Shown here one piece after another: positions 32,658 to 40,142 of a DNA stretch of 44,014 nt. The position numbers and the translations under genes were made by a program. The stretch is taken from IMG/VR virus record IMGVR_UViG_3300035670_000424, positions 1-44,014 of that record. The stretch is one strand, 5' to 3'. Source of the stretch: a virus. Position 1 is the stretch's first letter; every line of letters starts with the position of its first letter. The notes under the pieces are model-generated. The model did not search any database. It saw only the letters and a program-made list of their open reading frames with translations, and was not told the DNA's origin.

Positions 32658-33133
32658 TCGGCATGTCCTTTCATAAGGTCCGCAAACGCGGTGCCAGTTG
32701 CTTTCTCGATTGCTTCGATGTGTGATGCGCTAGGTCGTTCCTTGATCCACTCACGCGGGATCAGCTTGGCTGCATAAGTGAAGCCGTGATCCTCGCACCA
32801 CTTGGCGTAGGTGGTCCTCGATGTCTTGCTGATGCGATTGTTAGGGTTGGAGAAGACGAAGCGTATGTCGAGGAAGGGATGTTCCCTCTTGATGTACTTG
32901 TGCTTCTGTCGATCAGCAGTGACGAACCTACCCTTGGTCTCGATGATGATCCCGTTGGGTAGGATGAAGTCGGGCTTGTACTTCCTCTCCTTGGCAGGAG
33001 GGGTGTACCTGATGGTAGCCCCTTCGTAGATGACAGGAAGGGACAGGCTGCGGAGTTGATCCGCAACCTTATCCTCTAGTCCACTACGGTAACCTTCGAT
33101 CAGACCGCGCTGATCAGAAGTCTTCTTCACCAT
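32654..33133 (-). CDS. Endonuclease I, Holliday-junction resolvase (gp3-like)
   Basis: This 159-residue enzyme (T7 gp3: 149) cuts branched DNA and helps break down host DNA. RSGLEDKVADQL aligns with T7 RSGLEDKVSKQL, YKPDFILPNGIIIETKG with YTPDFLLPNGIFVETKG, and AAKLIPREWIKE with ADKLIPAEWIKE. The catalytic residues fall at exactly the T7 numbers: E20, D55, E65 and K67. The ATG at 33133 lies inside the SSB gene, 20 bases before its stop, and gives the expected N-terminus. Confidence 0.97.
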   Translation of the reverse strand: MVKKTSDQRGLIEGYRSGLEDKVADQLRSLSLPVIYEGATIRYTPPAKERKYKPDFILPNGIIIETKGRFVTADRQKHKYIKREHPFLDIRFVFSNPNNRISKTSRTTYAKWCEDHGFTYAAKLIPREWIKERPSASHIEAIEKATGTAFADLMKGHAE

Positions 33134-33821
33134 CGTCCGAAGAAGTCTCGTTGCCGAAGCCTTCCGACTTCGCCGGGGCGTCCTCGTCGCTGTACTCGTA
33201 GCCCTCTTCCTCACCGAAGCCGTAGCTCTCAGCGTTACCACCGCCACCGGAGCGAAGCTCGATGACCTGTGCAGCACTGAGGGAGAGGCGAACACCAGCC
33301 GCAGCGGTGCCAGAGATGAAGTAAGGGACAGCTTCGAAGCTCACCTTGCCAATGGTGCCGCCCCAAATCTCAGGCGGGTTGACCATCGGCTTACCCTTGG
33401 CGTCGAACACGACAGGCTTGCGCTTCCACACCTTGCCTGTCTTCTTGCTCTTGCCGGATGCCTTCATCTTGAAGCGGAAGTAGACATCACCTGTCGGTTC
33501 CTCCGTCTCCTCGTCATAGATTTCGGAGTAGAAGGAGTTGGCCACCGGACCAGTGACGCCCTTCTTCTCAAACTCCTTCCGGGTCTTGACCGGGAGCTTA
33601 TCAAACTCGACCTGTGCATCACGCATGGCCTCGTCATGGAGGGGCTGAAGCTTCTCGATGAGAGGCTTGGCTTCCTCAGATGAGAGGATCAGATCGACCT
33701 TGTACTCACCGTCAGGCTTGGGGAACTTCTCATTGCCGAAGTCCGGTTCGGTCAGCTTGGGATAGCGGAAGGTGCCGCGAGGCGAGGTGTACTTGGGGTA
33801 GGACTTGCGCTTGTCTGTCAT
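33114..33821 (-). CDS. Single-stranded DNA-binding protein (gp2.5-like)
   Basis: This 235-residue protein (T7 gp2.5: 232) protects single strands and binds polymerase and helicase. An OB-fold-like beta region runs through residues 10-190 with GEYKVDLIL, GDVYFRFKMKAS and VSFEAVPYF. The C-terminus is long, acidic and glycine rich and ends with Phe (SSDDGEEDF), the tail that contacts partners in T7. It lies in the first part of the middle block after the RNA polymerase, as in T7. Confidence 0.93.
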   Translation of the reverse strand: MTDKRKSYPKYTSPRGTFRYPKLTEPDFGNEKFPKPDGEYKVDLILSSEEAKPLIEKLQPLHDEAMRDAQVEFDKLPVKTRKEFEKKGVTGPVANSFYSEIYDEETEEPTGDVYFRFKMKASGKSKKTGKVWKRKPVVFDAKGKPMVNPPEIWGGTIGKVSFEAVPYFISGTAAAGVRLSLSAAQVIELRSGGGGNAESYGFGEEEGYEYSDEDAPAKSEGFGNETSSDDGEEDF

Positions 33822-33844
33822 TTAAGGTCTCACTTGTGGGAGGG

Positions 33845-34108
33845 TTAGTGCGAAATGATTTCGTTCTCGATGTACATGCGGGCAGCGTTGAACTGGTCAC
33901 GCGCTACGATCTTCTCGCTGTTGATCATGTTGGAGATCGTAGTGAGAGCGGTGCCTGGATGGACACCATACACACCACACAGCATGAGGAAGAATGCGGC
34001 AGCGCCGAGTACCTGTTCCTCCGGGCGGAACCTCTGGACTGCATCGGTCACAGCCATGCAGCACCGGGAGGTTTCGAGGGATGAGGCGTTGGTGAGCTTA
34101 TCGTTCAT
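33845..34108 (-). CDS. Unknown 87-aa protein
   Basis: The ATG at 34108 overlaps the end of the preceding small gene. The product has a charged start, then one hydrophobic stretch (VLGAAAFFLMLCGVYGV, about 34-50) that could be a buried helix or one membrane span, then a helical polar end. A repressor-like or membrane protein role cannot be decided. It stands between the middle promoter and the SSB gene. Confidence 0.75.
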   Translation of the reverse strand: MNDKLTNASSLETSRCCMAVTDAVQRFRPEEQVLGAAAFFLMLCGVYGVHPGTALTTISNMINSEKIVARDQFNAARMYIENEIISH

Positions 34109-34259
34109 GGTTGAAGTACCCGTCCTTTTCGAGAGCGCCGACGATGATGCCACGGACCTTGCGATCCTCCCCCTTGGTGAGGGAGGTCCGGTCGATCTTG
34201 GTGCCATCAACCTCGACGGAGTTGTGGGCAGCGCCCATGCGGATAGTGATCCGAGCCAT
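34098..34259 (-). CDS. Unknown 53-aa protein, first gene after the middle promoter
   Basis: This short gene has CAAGGAG six bases before its ATG. The product begins MARITIRMGAAHNSVEVDGT and ends with a charged helix. It is the first gene downstream of the promoter motif at 34289-34308. The N-terminal beta hairpin and the basic nature would suit a nucleic-acid or polymerase-binding peptide, but no family is recognised. Confidence 0.75.
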   Translation of the reverse strand: MARITIRMGAAHNSVEVDGTKIDRTSLTKGEDRKVRGIIVGALEKDGYFNHER

Positions 34260-34288
34260 GTGTTCTCCTTGCGAGGGGTTGGTTGGGC

Positions 34289-34308
34289 TAATGGTGGCCT
34301 TAAGGGTC
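34289..34308 (-). promoter_or_regulatory. Phage RNA polymerase promoter candidate, middle block
   Basis: The minus strand reads GACCCTTAAGGCCACCATTA, differing from the other two copies at one base. It lies 15 bases beyond the RNA polymerase stop and 30 bases before the next start, so the polymerase would read the replication genes from here, as T7 polymerase does from phi1.1 and following promoters. Confidence 0.8.
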
Positions 34309-34323
34309 CCGCATGTGGGACCA

Positions 34324-36708
34324 TCATGCGAAAAAGAAAGGACTTTCCAGCACACCGTTGATGTCCAGCTTGCCCTTCTCAGGGACAGGCGGGAGGTTCT
34401 TCGCGATGCGGGGGCCAACAGCCTCAGCCACGCGCTGCCTCAGTTCCTCCAGCACATCGTGATCCGTGTACATGTTAACGAAGCTGGTGCGGATACAGGC
34501 ACCGAGCATGTCCATGTCACAGGCCAGCGTACCGAAGCTGTCGTGAACCACAGCGAACGAGGTGATCCCCTGATCGAGGGCCAAGTTCACCATGCCGATC
34601 AGTGCCGCAGCGTCAAGGCTGTGGACAAAGTTCGGGGGCAACCCCTGTCCCGAGCGGCGACCATCCACCGTGTCAGGCTCAGCCTCATAGGTCACGTACC
34701 GCACCCGCTTCCCGGCGAACAGGACCTTCGTGAAGCCACGCTTCATGTCGAAGTACTGCTGAAGCACAGGCCAGCCAGACGGCGTCACCCACGACACGTG
34801 TTCCTTCTTCTTGGACATGACCGAAGCCATCTTCCTGAGGAACGCCATGCCTTCCTTCGCAGCCACGACCACATCACCGATGCTGTTCCACACCAGCGTT
34901 GCGATCTCCGTCTCCCGCTCCGGTTCGAACTTGTGTCCACCATCACGGAGGGCAGCACGAACGTAGTCCTTGCAGGAAGCGATGGTCCCACCGTAGGGCA
35001 GCACCATGACGGGACGCTTGGCAACCGAGCGGGTGACGATACCCTTGAGGGTAGGGTCCTTCGCCACGGTCACGTTAGCGACACGGCCATAGATGTCCTG
35101 AGGTGTCGGCATAGGTACGAGGTTGGTCGCCTCGCCACCGATGGGATCACGGAGCATGGCGCTGTAGTGCTGAAGCCCATTACAGCTACCGTCCACCGTG
35201 ACAGGGAGGTGTGTGATGAAGTCCAAGCCATGCTCAAGGTATCCAGCCACCTCATAACAGGCAGCGAGGAACAGCCACGGCTGGTCAGCCTCAGTCCACC
35301 AACGGTTGGCGATGGGGTCCTCGACTATGGACATGATGTTGTCGAGGTTCTCAATCGTCCAGTTGATGCGCTCAGCCAACGACACCTTGTCCACACCGAA
35401 GCAGTTGGCAGTGTGGATGTAGAGCCACGCCACCCCTGCCTCACCGATGGGCTTACCCTCAGCGAACTTGATCAGCGCCTTCTGATAGTCAGTACCCTGA
35501 GGATTGGGGCCAGCACCCTGGGCATATAGGCGTCCACGGAAGTCACACTGATACACGTAGTAGATAGGGCGTCCACTGAACTCCTTCGCCACATCGATAG
35601 CCCGCTTGAGGTTCAACCTCTTCGACGCCTGACGGACACGCTGAGTGTAGACCTCAGACGCATCGCGCTTCCACTGAGCGAGGACATCAGGGTCAGTGTC
35701 GATGTCGGCAGGGCGAGGCGGAAGCTCAAGGTCCCTGATCTCAGGAAGGACGCCGAAGTCGAGGCGGTGCTCCCACAGGTGCTGCATCACCTTCAGCACA
35801 GGCTCATTAATCATCCACCCCGTGTTCTGCACGGCGTTCACTGCGCGGTAGACGGCGGGCATGTCAGCCTTCTCCAGCAGCTTCAGCCTGTCCTTCTTGT
35901 GGAAGGCGGTGAGGATGCAGTATTTCTCGCGCATCTGTTCCGAGTGATAGCCGCCGTCATAGGGTGTGGTCCACGATAGCGGCTTCTCGATGCACGGCAG
36001 GACGATGGGCTGTGTCTCCTCCATGAAGTCAGTGGTCTGGTTGATCCAATCGATGGTGACGGGGGAGATGTTGAGATGGTACTCGACGCCGCGAGAACCA
36101 TCGCGCTCGATGATGCCACCACACTCCAGCAAGCACTGGATAACAACGAACCCGACAGACACATGGACGCTGTGCTTCCACGGCTTCCACTTGTCATCCT
36201 TCTTGTTCATCGCGTTGATGGTCACGGTGCGAAGATACTCGACGTTATTGCTCCGCTGTCGCGCAGACTTCAGCATCTTGTCGAGGTACTTCTTGTGCGT
36301 CTTGGCGAAGGCACGGACCCTGCACTCATGTTCGATCCACGTACCTATGGACGCTGCCGCGCGGTGCTCAGGACACCCGCCCCTGCCCATGACCAGATCG
36401 AAGATCACTCGCAGTCCGATATAGGCCGCAAGCTCTGGCTCCACCTCCTTAAGTGGGGCATAGGCTTGAGGGTAACGACCAAGCCCGTTGGTCTCGATGT
36501 CGGTGAGCCACGCCACGATACGCTCAGCCACCGCAGGGTAGACGTAGTCGAGGACCCGTGAGGTGGCACCAGCGTTGGCCTCTTGCCCACGTGCCTTCTC
36601 CTTGGCAAGACGGGAGCGGAACCTCTCCTTGCCGAGGTCGAGCATCTTCGCCTCAAGGTCGAGTTGGTTTTCACAGGTGGGATCGATGTAGACATGGGAT
36701 GTAGTCAT
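34324..36708 (-). CDS. Single-subunit DNA-directed RNA polymerase (gp1-like)
   Basis: This 794-residue enzyme (T7: 883) transcribes phage middle and late genes. Catalytic motifs are intact: CDFRGRLYAQG (389-398), motif A VDGSCNGLQHYSAMLRD with D506, motif B RSVAKRPVMVLPYGG with R560, K564 and Y572, and motif C VHDSFGT with D723. The last residues, PFFFA, match the hydrophobic C-terminal foot of T7 polymerase. The ATG at 36708 follows GAGGG; an ATG at 36780 has no ribosome site. It is downstream of the integrase, as in P-SSP7-type cyanophages and pelagiphages. Confidence 0.97.
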   Translation of the reverse strand: MTTSHVYIDPTCENQLDLEAKMLDLGKERFRSRLAKEKARGQEANAGATSRVLDYVYPAVAERIVAWLTDIETNGLGRYPQAYAPLKEVEPELAAYIGLRVIFDLVMGRGGCPEHRAAASIGTWIEHECRVRAFAKTHKKYLDKMLKSARQRSNNVEYLRTVTINAMNKKDDKWKPWKHSVHVSVGFVVIQCLLECGGIIERDGSRGVEYHLNISPVTIDWINQTTDFMEETQPIVLPCIEKPLSWTTPYDGGYHSEQMREKYCILTAFHKKDRLKLLEKADMPAVYRAVNAVQNTGWMINEPVLKVMQHLWEHRLDFGVLPEIRDLELPPRPADIDTDPDVLAQWKRDASEVYTQRVRQASKRLNLKRAIDVAKEFSGRPIYYVYQCDFRGRLYAQGAGPNPQGTDYQKALIKFAEGKPIGEAGVAWLYIHTANCFGVDKVSLAERINWTIENLDNIMSIVEDPIANRWWTEADQPWLFLAACYEVAGYLEHGLDFITHLPVTVDGSCNGLQHYSAMLRDPIGGEATNLVPMPTPQDIYGRVANVTVAKDPTLKGIVTRSVAKRPVMVLPYGGTIASCKDYVRAALRDGGHKFEPERETEIATLVWNSIGDVVVAAKEGMAFLRKMASVMSKKKEHVSWVTPSGWPVLQQYFDMKRGFTKVLFAGKRVRYVTYEAEPDTVDGRRSGQGLPPNFVHSLDAAALIGMVNLALDQGITSFAVVHDSFGTLACDMDMLGACIRTSFVNMYTDHDVLEELRQRVAEAVGPRIAKNLPPVPEKGKLDINGVLESPFFFA

Positions 36709-36768
36709 GAGTAATAACCCTCTGTTATCAATGGGTTGTAGAGATAGGTTGGAGTTGTGGGAGGGATC

Positions 36769-36811
36769 AGCGGGATACATGATCCTAGATATGGGACCAA
36801 ATTATCCCGCT
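36769..36811. repeat. 9-bp inverted repeat between integrase and RNA polymerase
   Basis: AGCGGGATA (36769-36777) and TATCCCGCT (36803-36811) form a perfect inverted repeat around a 25-base centre. It lies in the 119-base gap between the integrase stop and the polymerase start. It may be a terminator without a T-run, an operator or part of the attachment site. Confidence 0.55.
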
Positions 36812-36827
36812 AAATCAGGGCGTTAGC

Positions 36828-37616
36828 TCAGCTTCTTCTCAGAACCTGGGCCAGCTTGTCCATACCCTTACGGGTAGCCTTCACGTACCTCTGTGTGGTG
36901 GCGAGGTCCTTATGTCCTGCCCACTTCTGGATCAGGATCACGTTATCGGTAGCCTCAGCCAGCTTGGTGATGGCCGAGTGTCTCATGGTGTAGGGGCAGA
37001 CATCCTTCAGTCCTAGTTCCACTACTGCCCTTCTGAAGTGGACCCCGTAGGTGGTGTAGGGCAGACGCTTGCCCGCCACCTTGATCTCCATCGCAGCGGC
37101 CTTCGCCTCAGGCGTGAGCGGTAGCGTCCTGTCCTCCCCATTCTTGGTATCGAACAGGGTGATCTCATCCCCATCGATGGTCCACGTACCACGCACGATC
37201 TCACTAGGGCGGATGCCAGTGTCCATCAGGAGGACAGTGAGGGAGCGGTGGAGAGGATACCTCCAAGGGTAGTTGATCAGGGCGTTGGCCTCGTCGTTGG
37301 TCAGCACACGCTGGCGAGGCTTGCCCTCCCGCTGACGGGTGATCTCAGGGCGCTGGATGCGGGGGTCATGGCGCTGCGCGATGGTGAACATCTTGCTCAG
37401 CACAGCGAGGCGGCGGTTGATGGTGCTGCCTGTCAGGCCCTCCCTTTTCCCTGCCTCGATGAACCCCATGACCTTCTGGTAGTTGATCGATCGAATGTCA
37501 GTGTCATCTCCGAAGTGGTTCAGCACATCATCCGCTCGACGCTTGGACCCCTTGAGGTCCTTGTTGTCAGCCCACTCGACGTTGACTAGCTCGTTATAGA
37601 TACGGCTCAGCTTCAT
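36828..37616 (-). CDS. int: Tyrosine integrase
   Basis: This 262-residue recombinase would insert the phage genome into the host chromosome. It has an N-terminal core-binding domain with the typical GSTINRRLAVLSKMF (63-77). Catalytic residues: R136 in TGIRPSE, K158 in the beta hairpin, R212 in YTMRH, H235 in AGHKDLATT and Y244 in RYVKA. The usual His two before the second Arg is Tyr here (Y209), a known variation. It follows the MarR-like gene after 3 bases and precedes the RNA polymerase, so the phage is probably temperate. The attachment site is not identified. Confidence 0.95.
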   Translation of the reverse strand: MKLSRIYNELVNVEWADNKDLKGSKRRADDVLNHFGDDTDIRSINYQKVMGFIEAGKREGLTGSTINRRLAVLSKMFTIAQRHDPRIQRPEITRQREGKPRQRVLTNDEANALINYPWRYPLHRSLTVLLMDTGIRPSEIVRGTWTIDGDEITLFDTKNGEDRTLPLTPEAKAAAMEIKVAGKRLPYTTYGVHFRRAVVELGLKDVCPYTMRHSAITKLAEATDNVILIQKWAGHKDLATTQRYVKATRKGMDKLAQVLRRS

Positions 37617-37619
37617 GTC

Positions 37620-37967
37620 TCAACTCTCCATGATCTTGAGGATGTCGTTAGCCAGCCTCTTGCCTTTCTCAGTGAGGCGCACACGCTTGATGCGGCTGTC
37701 TTCATTGTCTTCATAGGTATCGACCAAGCCCAAACCTGGCCGCGCTCTAGCCCTGTCACCTCGCTCCGTGAGGATCAGGATATGGCGTGACGCTGCACTC
37801 TTCGTCACCTCAGCCAGCTTCTCGATCTGCTTGATTGAACTGCCGGGATACTGCATCACGTACAGCAGGATCAGGACAGTCATGGAACTTAGCTGGTCAC
37901 TAGGGTCCAGACGCCTGATCATCTCGACAGGCAAGATGGCCTTCATAAAGCTAGGCTTTGCTCCCAT
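37620..37967 (-). CDS. MarR-like winged-helix transcription regulator
   Basis: The ATG at 37967 with AGGAG upstream gives 115 residues. The pattern is MarR-like: a helix (LILLYVMQYPGSSIKQIEKL), the recognition helix TKSAASRHILILTERG, a basic wing, then KRVRLTEKGKRLANDI. It is the usual MarR core without the long dimerisation helices at both ends. It is co-directional with, and three bases from, the integrase, so it may control lysogeny or the polymerase downstream. Palindromes at 38284-38304 upstream are candidate operators. Confidence 0.85.
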   Translation of the reverse strand: MGAKPSFMKAILPVEMIRRLDPSDQLSSMTVLILLYVMQYPGSSIKQIEKLAEVTKSAASRHILILTERGDRARARPGLGLVDTYEDNEDSRIKRVRLTEKGKRLANDILKIMES

Positions 37968-38176
37968 TGTGGTTCTCCTACGATTGACAGATGCTCCCGC
38001 AGTGTACTGACAGGCCACACCTTGTTGCCCTTGTTATCGAAGGCATGGGCCAGAGGATACCCCCGCTCTAACTCAGCCTCGACTTCCGCTATATATGAAG
38101 CGGGATCGTCCTGCAAGTCGAGGACATCCCGGTCATAGGACTGCAAAAACGCAACGACAGTCATAAGTGTGTGCAT
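37943..38176 (-). CDS. Unknown 77-aa acidic protein, first gene of the lysogeny block
   Basis: A 77-residue acidic protein with helical DLQDDPASYIAEVEAELERG and a later FDNKGNKVWPVSTLREHLS. GAGG precedes the ATG at 38176, and it overlaps the MarR-like start by 25 bases. The family is not recognised. Being first behind the candidate operator, it may have a regulatory or partner function for the MarR-like protein. Confidence 0.7.
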   Translation of the reverse strand: MHTLMTVVAFLQSYDRDVLDLQDDPASYIAEVEAELERGYPLAHAFDNKGNKVWPVSTLREHLSIVGEPQWEQSLAL

Positions 38177-38283
38177 AACAACCTCATTCTTCGGCCTGTT
38201 CTACGCCCCTATTACAGGCTCTCTGGAACAATCCTCGCTCGACCTTTAGTCAGTGTGGGCGCGAGGGTGTGTGCGGATACCAT

Positions 38284-38304
38284 GAGCAATGCTCTAGGTA
38301 CTAG
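38284..38304. promoter_or_regulatory. Two abutting palindromes, candidate operators
   Basis: GAGCA-A-TGCTC (38284-38294) is followed, sharing one base, by CTAG-GTA-CTAG (38294-38304). They stand in the 157-base gap upstream of the gene set that includes the MarR-like regulator and the integrase. MarR proteins bind such short palindromes. No clear sigma-70 hexamer pair was found next to them. Confidence 0.45.
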
Positions 38305-38316
38305 TTAAATATTCTC

Positions 38317-38337
38317 ATAATCCCCGCTCGGGATTAT
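38317..38337 (-). terminator. Hairpin at the end of the early small-gene run
   Basis: ATAATCCC (38317-38324) and GGGATTAT (38330-38337) form an 8-bp perfect stem with a 5-base loop. It overlaps the stop codon of the gene ending at 38334, and an AT-rich stretch GAGAATATTT follows in the transcribed direction. Good terminator candidate separating the early run from the lysogeny block. Confidence 0.6.
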
Positions 38338-38531
38338 TTGCTGTCGGCGTCGTCATGGCGCGCTGGAATGTTCCCGTTCGGGATCATCGCCCGTATGGCG
38401 GCGGCGATGTCATCACAGGCTGACACCCACCCGGTCTCAAACATATCATTGGTGTTGGCCCCGATTGTTTTGTCATCCGCCACCTTCGCCGCCTCTACCA
38501 CCTTATCCGGTATCATCGTCTCGTCGATCAT
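38334..38531 (-). CDS. Unknown 65-aa acidic protein
   Basis: A 65-residue acidic protein (MIDETMIPDKVVEAAKVADD, then ANTNDMFETGWVSACDDIAA). Start overlaps the upstream stop (ATGA) and AGGAGGACCGGAC precedes it. No membrane segment. Last gene of the early run of small coupled genes. No family recognised. Confidence 0.75.
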   Translation of the reverse strand: MIDETMIPDKVVEAAKVADDKTIGANTNDMFETGWVSACDDIAAAIRAMIPNGNIPARHDDADSK

Positions 38532-38749
38532 GTCCGGTCCTCCTTCAGTGCGGCGCGGGCCTGTCGTTTGACGGACAGCATCAGTTCATCAATGGATTGC
38601 ATGGCTCTGTCGTAAGCACTGCCTACGACATTGATGTTGTTAGCCATATCTGCCAACACCGCCCGCAGCCGCTCGTTCTCGGCTAAAACTTCTTTATATT
38701 TCGATAGCGGGACAGAAATGAGCGTGTCAATCTTATCTTCAATGTTCAT
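38528..38749 (-). CDS. Small coiled-coil protein, 73 aa
   Basis: A 73-residue protein with a leucine-rich coiled coil (KYKEVLAENERLRAVLADMA, about 17-36) and a helical C-terminus ending EDRT. The start overlaps the upstream stop (ATGA) and has GGAGGACCGGAC before it. The coiled coil suggests a dimer. Function is unknown; early small proteins of T7-like phages often bind host enzymes. Confidence 0.78.
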   Translation of the reverse strand: MNIEDKIDTLISVPLSKYKEVLAENERLRAVLADMANNINVVGSAYDRAMQSIDELMLSVKRQARAALKEDRT

Positions 38750-38952
38750 GTCCGGTCCTCCATCGATACACGCATCAACTGCGCGATGACCTCGCGCTGC
38801 TTCTCAGTGAAACCGAAGTGAACCATCAGTGGTTCAAGCTTCGTTATGTCATCCTCGTCCATGAATGCACATCTGGCCACGAACTGCGATACGAACGCCA
38901 GCAGCGTGATGTCACTGGTCATGGCGTGGGATGGGAATTGTTGATTGTCCAT
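38746..38952 (-). CDS. Unknown 68-aa protein
   Basis: The ATG at 38952 has GGAGG nine bases upstream. The product starts MDNQQFPSHAMTSDITLLAF and has FMDEDDITKLEPLMVHFGFT in the middle, with a helical end. It ends EDRT, identical to the end of the next gene. An earlier start at 38985 lacks a ribosome site. No family is recognised. Confidence 0.75.
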   Translation of the reverse strand: MDNQQFPSHAMTSDITLLAFVSQFVARCAFMDEDDITKLEPLMVHFGFTEKQREVIAQLMRVSMEDRT

Positions 38953-38954
38953 GT

Positions 38955-39095
38955 TTAGTATCCTCCAGTGAAAGTGATGGTCCACAATTCACCCTCTTCA
39001 TGTTGAGGGTAGACTTCAAAGATGATGCCCTGTTGGACCAAGCCAGCGATGATGTCAGCCAGCTTGGCAGTTGGGATGTTGATGATGCGGCTCAT
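38955..39095 (-). CDS. Unknown 46-aa protein
   Basis: The start overlaps the stop of the 24-residue gene (ATGA), with AAGGGAG ahead. The product MSRIINIPTAKLADIIAGLV continues with a short beta-rich part (GELWTITFTGGY). Too short for a confident fold. Kept because of the ribosome site, the coupling and the natural composition. Confidence 0.68.
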   Translation of the reverse strand: MSRIINIPTAKLADIIAGLVQQGIIFEVYPQHEEGELWTITFTGGY

Positions 39096-39166
39096 ACTGG
39101 AACTCCCTTCATTAGGAACGTGATTGACCATGCGATGACGAGTAGGAACTTAATCGGCGCTGGCAT
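39092..39166 (-). CDS. Possible 24-aa membrane peptide
   Basis: The ATG at 39166 overlaps the end of the preceding gene, has GAGGG upstream, and encodes MPAPIKFLLVIAWSITFLMK plus four residues, essentially one membrane span with basic ends. Its stop overlaps the next start, which supports translation. Such peptides can be small holins, inhibitors or translational couplers. Confidence 0.5.
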   Translation of the reverse strand: MPAPIKFLLVIAWSITFLMKGVPV

Positions 39167-39320
39167 AGCGGTGTCCCTCCACGATGTACTTGCCTTCTCT
39201 CCGCACCACACGGAGCCATGTGTCATAGGCCAGTGGGTCATAGACACAGAGGGTGCGGCACTTGAAGTCCAGTGCCTTGTCATAGGTGTTGAACTCTTGG
39301 TAGATGTGAACCTTGCTCAT
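39150..39320 (-). CDS. Unknown 56-aa protein
   Basis: A strong ribosome site (AGGAGGACAATCAC) precedes the ATG at 39320. The product MSKVHIYQEFNTYDKALDFK continues with TLCVYDPLAYDTWLRVV and a charged end. Natural composition, tyrosine rich. No family is recognised. It overlaps the tiny membrane peptide gene by 17 bases. Confidence 0.75.
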   Translation of the reverse strand: MSKVHIYQEFNTYDKALDFKCRTLCVYDPLAYDTWLRVVRREGKYIVEGHRYASAD

Positions 39321-39337
39321 GTGATTGTCCTCCTATA

Positions 39338-40096
39338 TCAGTGATTGGCTTCGAACACGGCCCGAGCGAAGCCACGTGGCGTTGCGCTGCGGATGTTCTT
39401 CGTCTTCATTGACTTGCCACCGAGCTTGCCCCACTGCGGTGAGCCTGTGGTGACTGAGCCATCCTCGCGGGTGTACGTCAGCTTGATGGGATCAACAGGC
39501 TTGTGGGGCGGCATGACGAAGCCTTCACTGGTCCACAGGCACGTGCGCTTGGTATAGGCATCACGTGCAGGGATGTACTCAGGCCAGCGAGGATGCTCAG
39601 CCTCTCCCTCAGGAATGTAGCCACCGAAATCACACGGATCGAAGCGGTGATCAGGCTTGCGCCACAGCGTTGACAGAGCACCTTGCGGGTTCTCGATCAT
39701 GTATGGTGCGTTGAGGTACTCAGCGACGAACACAACATCCAGCGCCCACGCCACAGCCCTGTTCTGGAACTCAGGGTCACGCTCACGCTTCGCCGCCCAA
39801 TGCCGCGCACCTGACGCTGCAAGGTCTGTGCATGGTGGGAAGCCGAAGACCATCGCCACCTCACGGTTACCGACGAGGCTATAGACAAGGTCCATTGTCT
39901 CACGGAAGCCCCGCGATGCGTCCCAAGGGCGGAACTCTATGAAGCCCTCATCAGGGCGACCATAGCTGTCACGCACAGGGCCTCCGTGCTGAATGTCGAA
40001 GGCATAGCACTGATAACCAGCTTGCGCCCAAGGCTCGAGGATTGTTCCAGTGAACTCAAAGAATGACAGAACGACAGGCTTGTTGTTGTAAGTCAT
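39338..40096 (-). CDS. C5-cytosine DNA methyltransferase-like protein
   Basis: This 252-residue protein resembles cytosine-C5 methyltransferases. Motif I is divergent (SFFEFTGTILEPWAQAG, then the acidic AFDIQ), motif IV is FGFPPCTDLA with C89 as the likely nucleophile, and motif VI is MIENPQG (E135, N136, P137). The QxRxR motif VIII and the target recognition region are not obvious. The C-terminus holds a conserved-looking KNIRSATPRGFARAVF. The ATG at 40096 follows AGGAAGGGA; a TTG at 40132 is less likely. Methylation could protect phage DNA from host restriction, or the protein could act on modified bases. Confidence 0.8.
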   Translation of the reverse strand: MTYNNKPVVLSFFEFTGTILEPWAQAGYQCYAFDIQHGGPVRDSYGRPDEGFIEFRPWDASRGFRETMDLVYSLVGNREVAMVFGFPPCTDLAASGARHWAAKRERDPEFQNRAVAWALDVVFVAEYLNAPYMIENPQGALSTLWRKPDHRFDPCDFGGYIPEGEAEHPRWPEYIPARDAYTKRTCLWTSEGFVMPPHKPVDPIKLTYTREDGSVTTGSPQWGKLGGKSMKTKNIRSATPRGFARAVFEANH

Positions 40097-40142
40097 AGCC
40101 AGGATTCCCTTCCTATCTAGTGGGATTGTCAATCAAGTGGGA

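Noticed and set aside
36709-36780. 24-residue N-terminal extension of the RNA polymerase
   Set aside because: The upstream ATG at 36780 lacks a ribosome site and falls in the inverted repeat; the ATG at 36708 has GAGGG.
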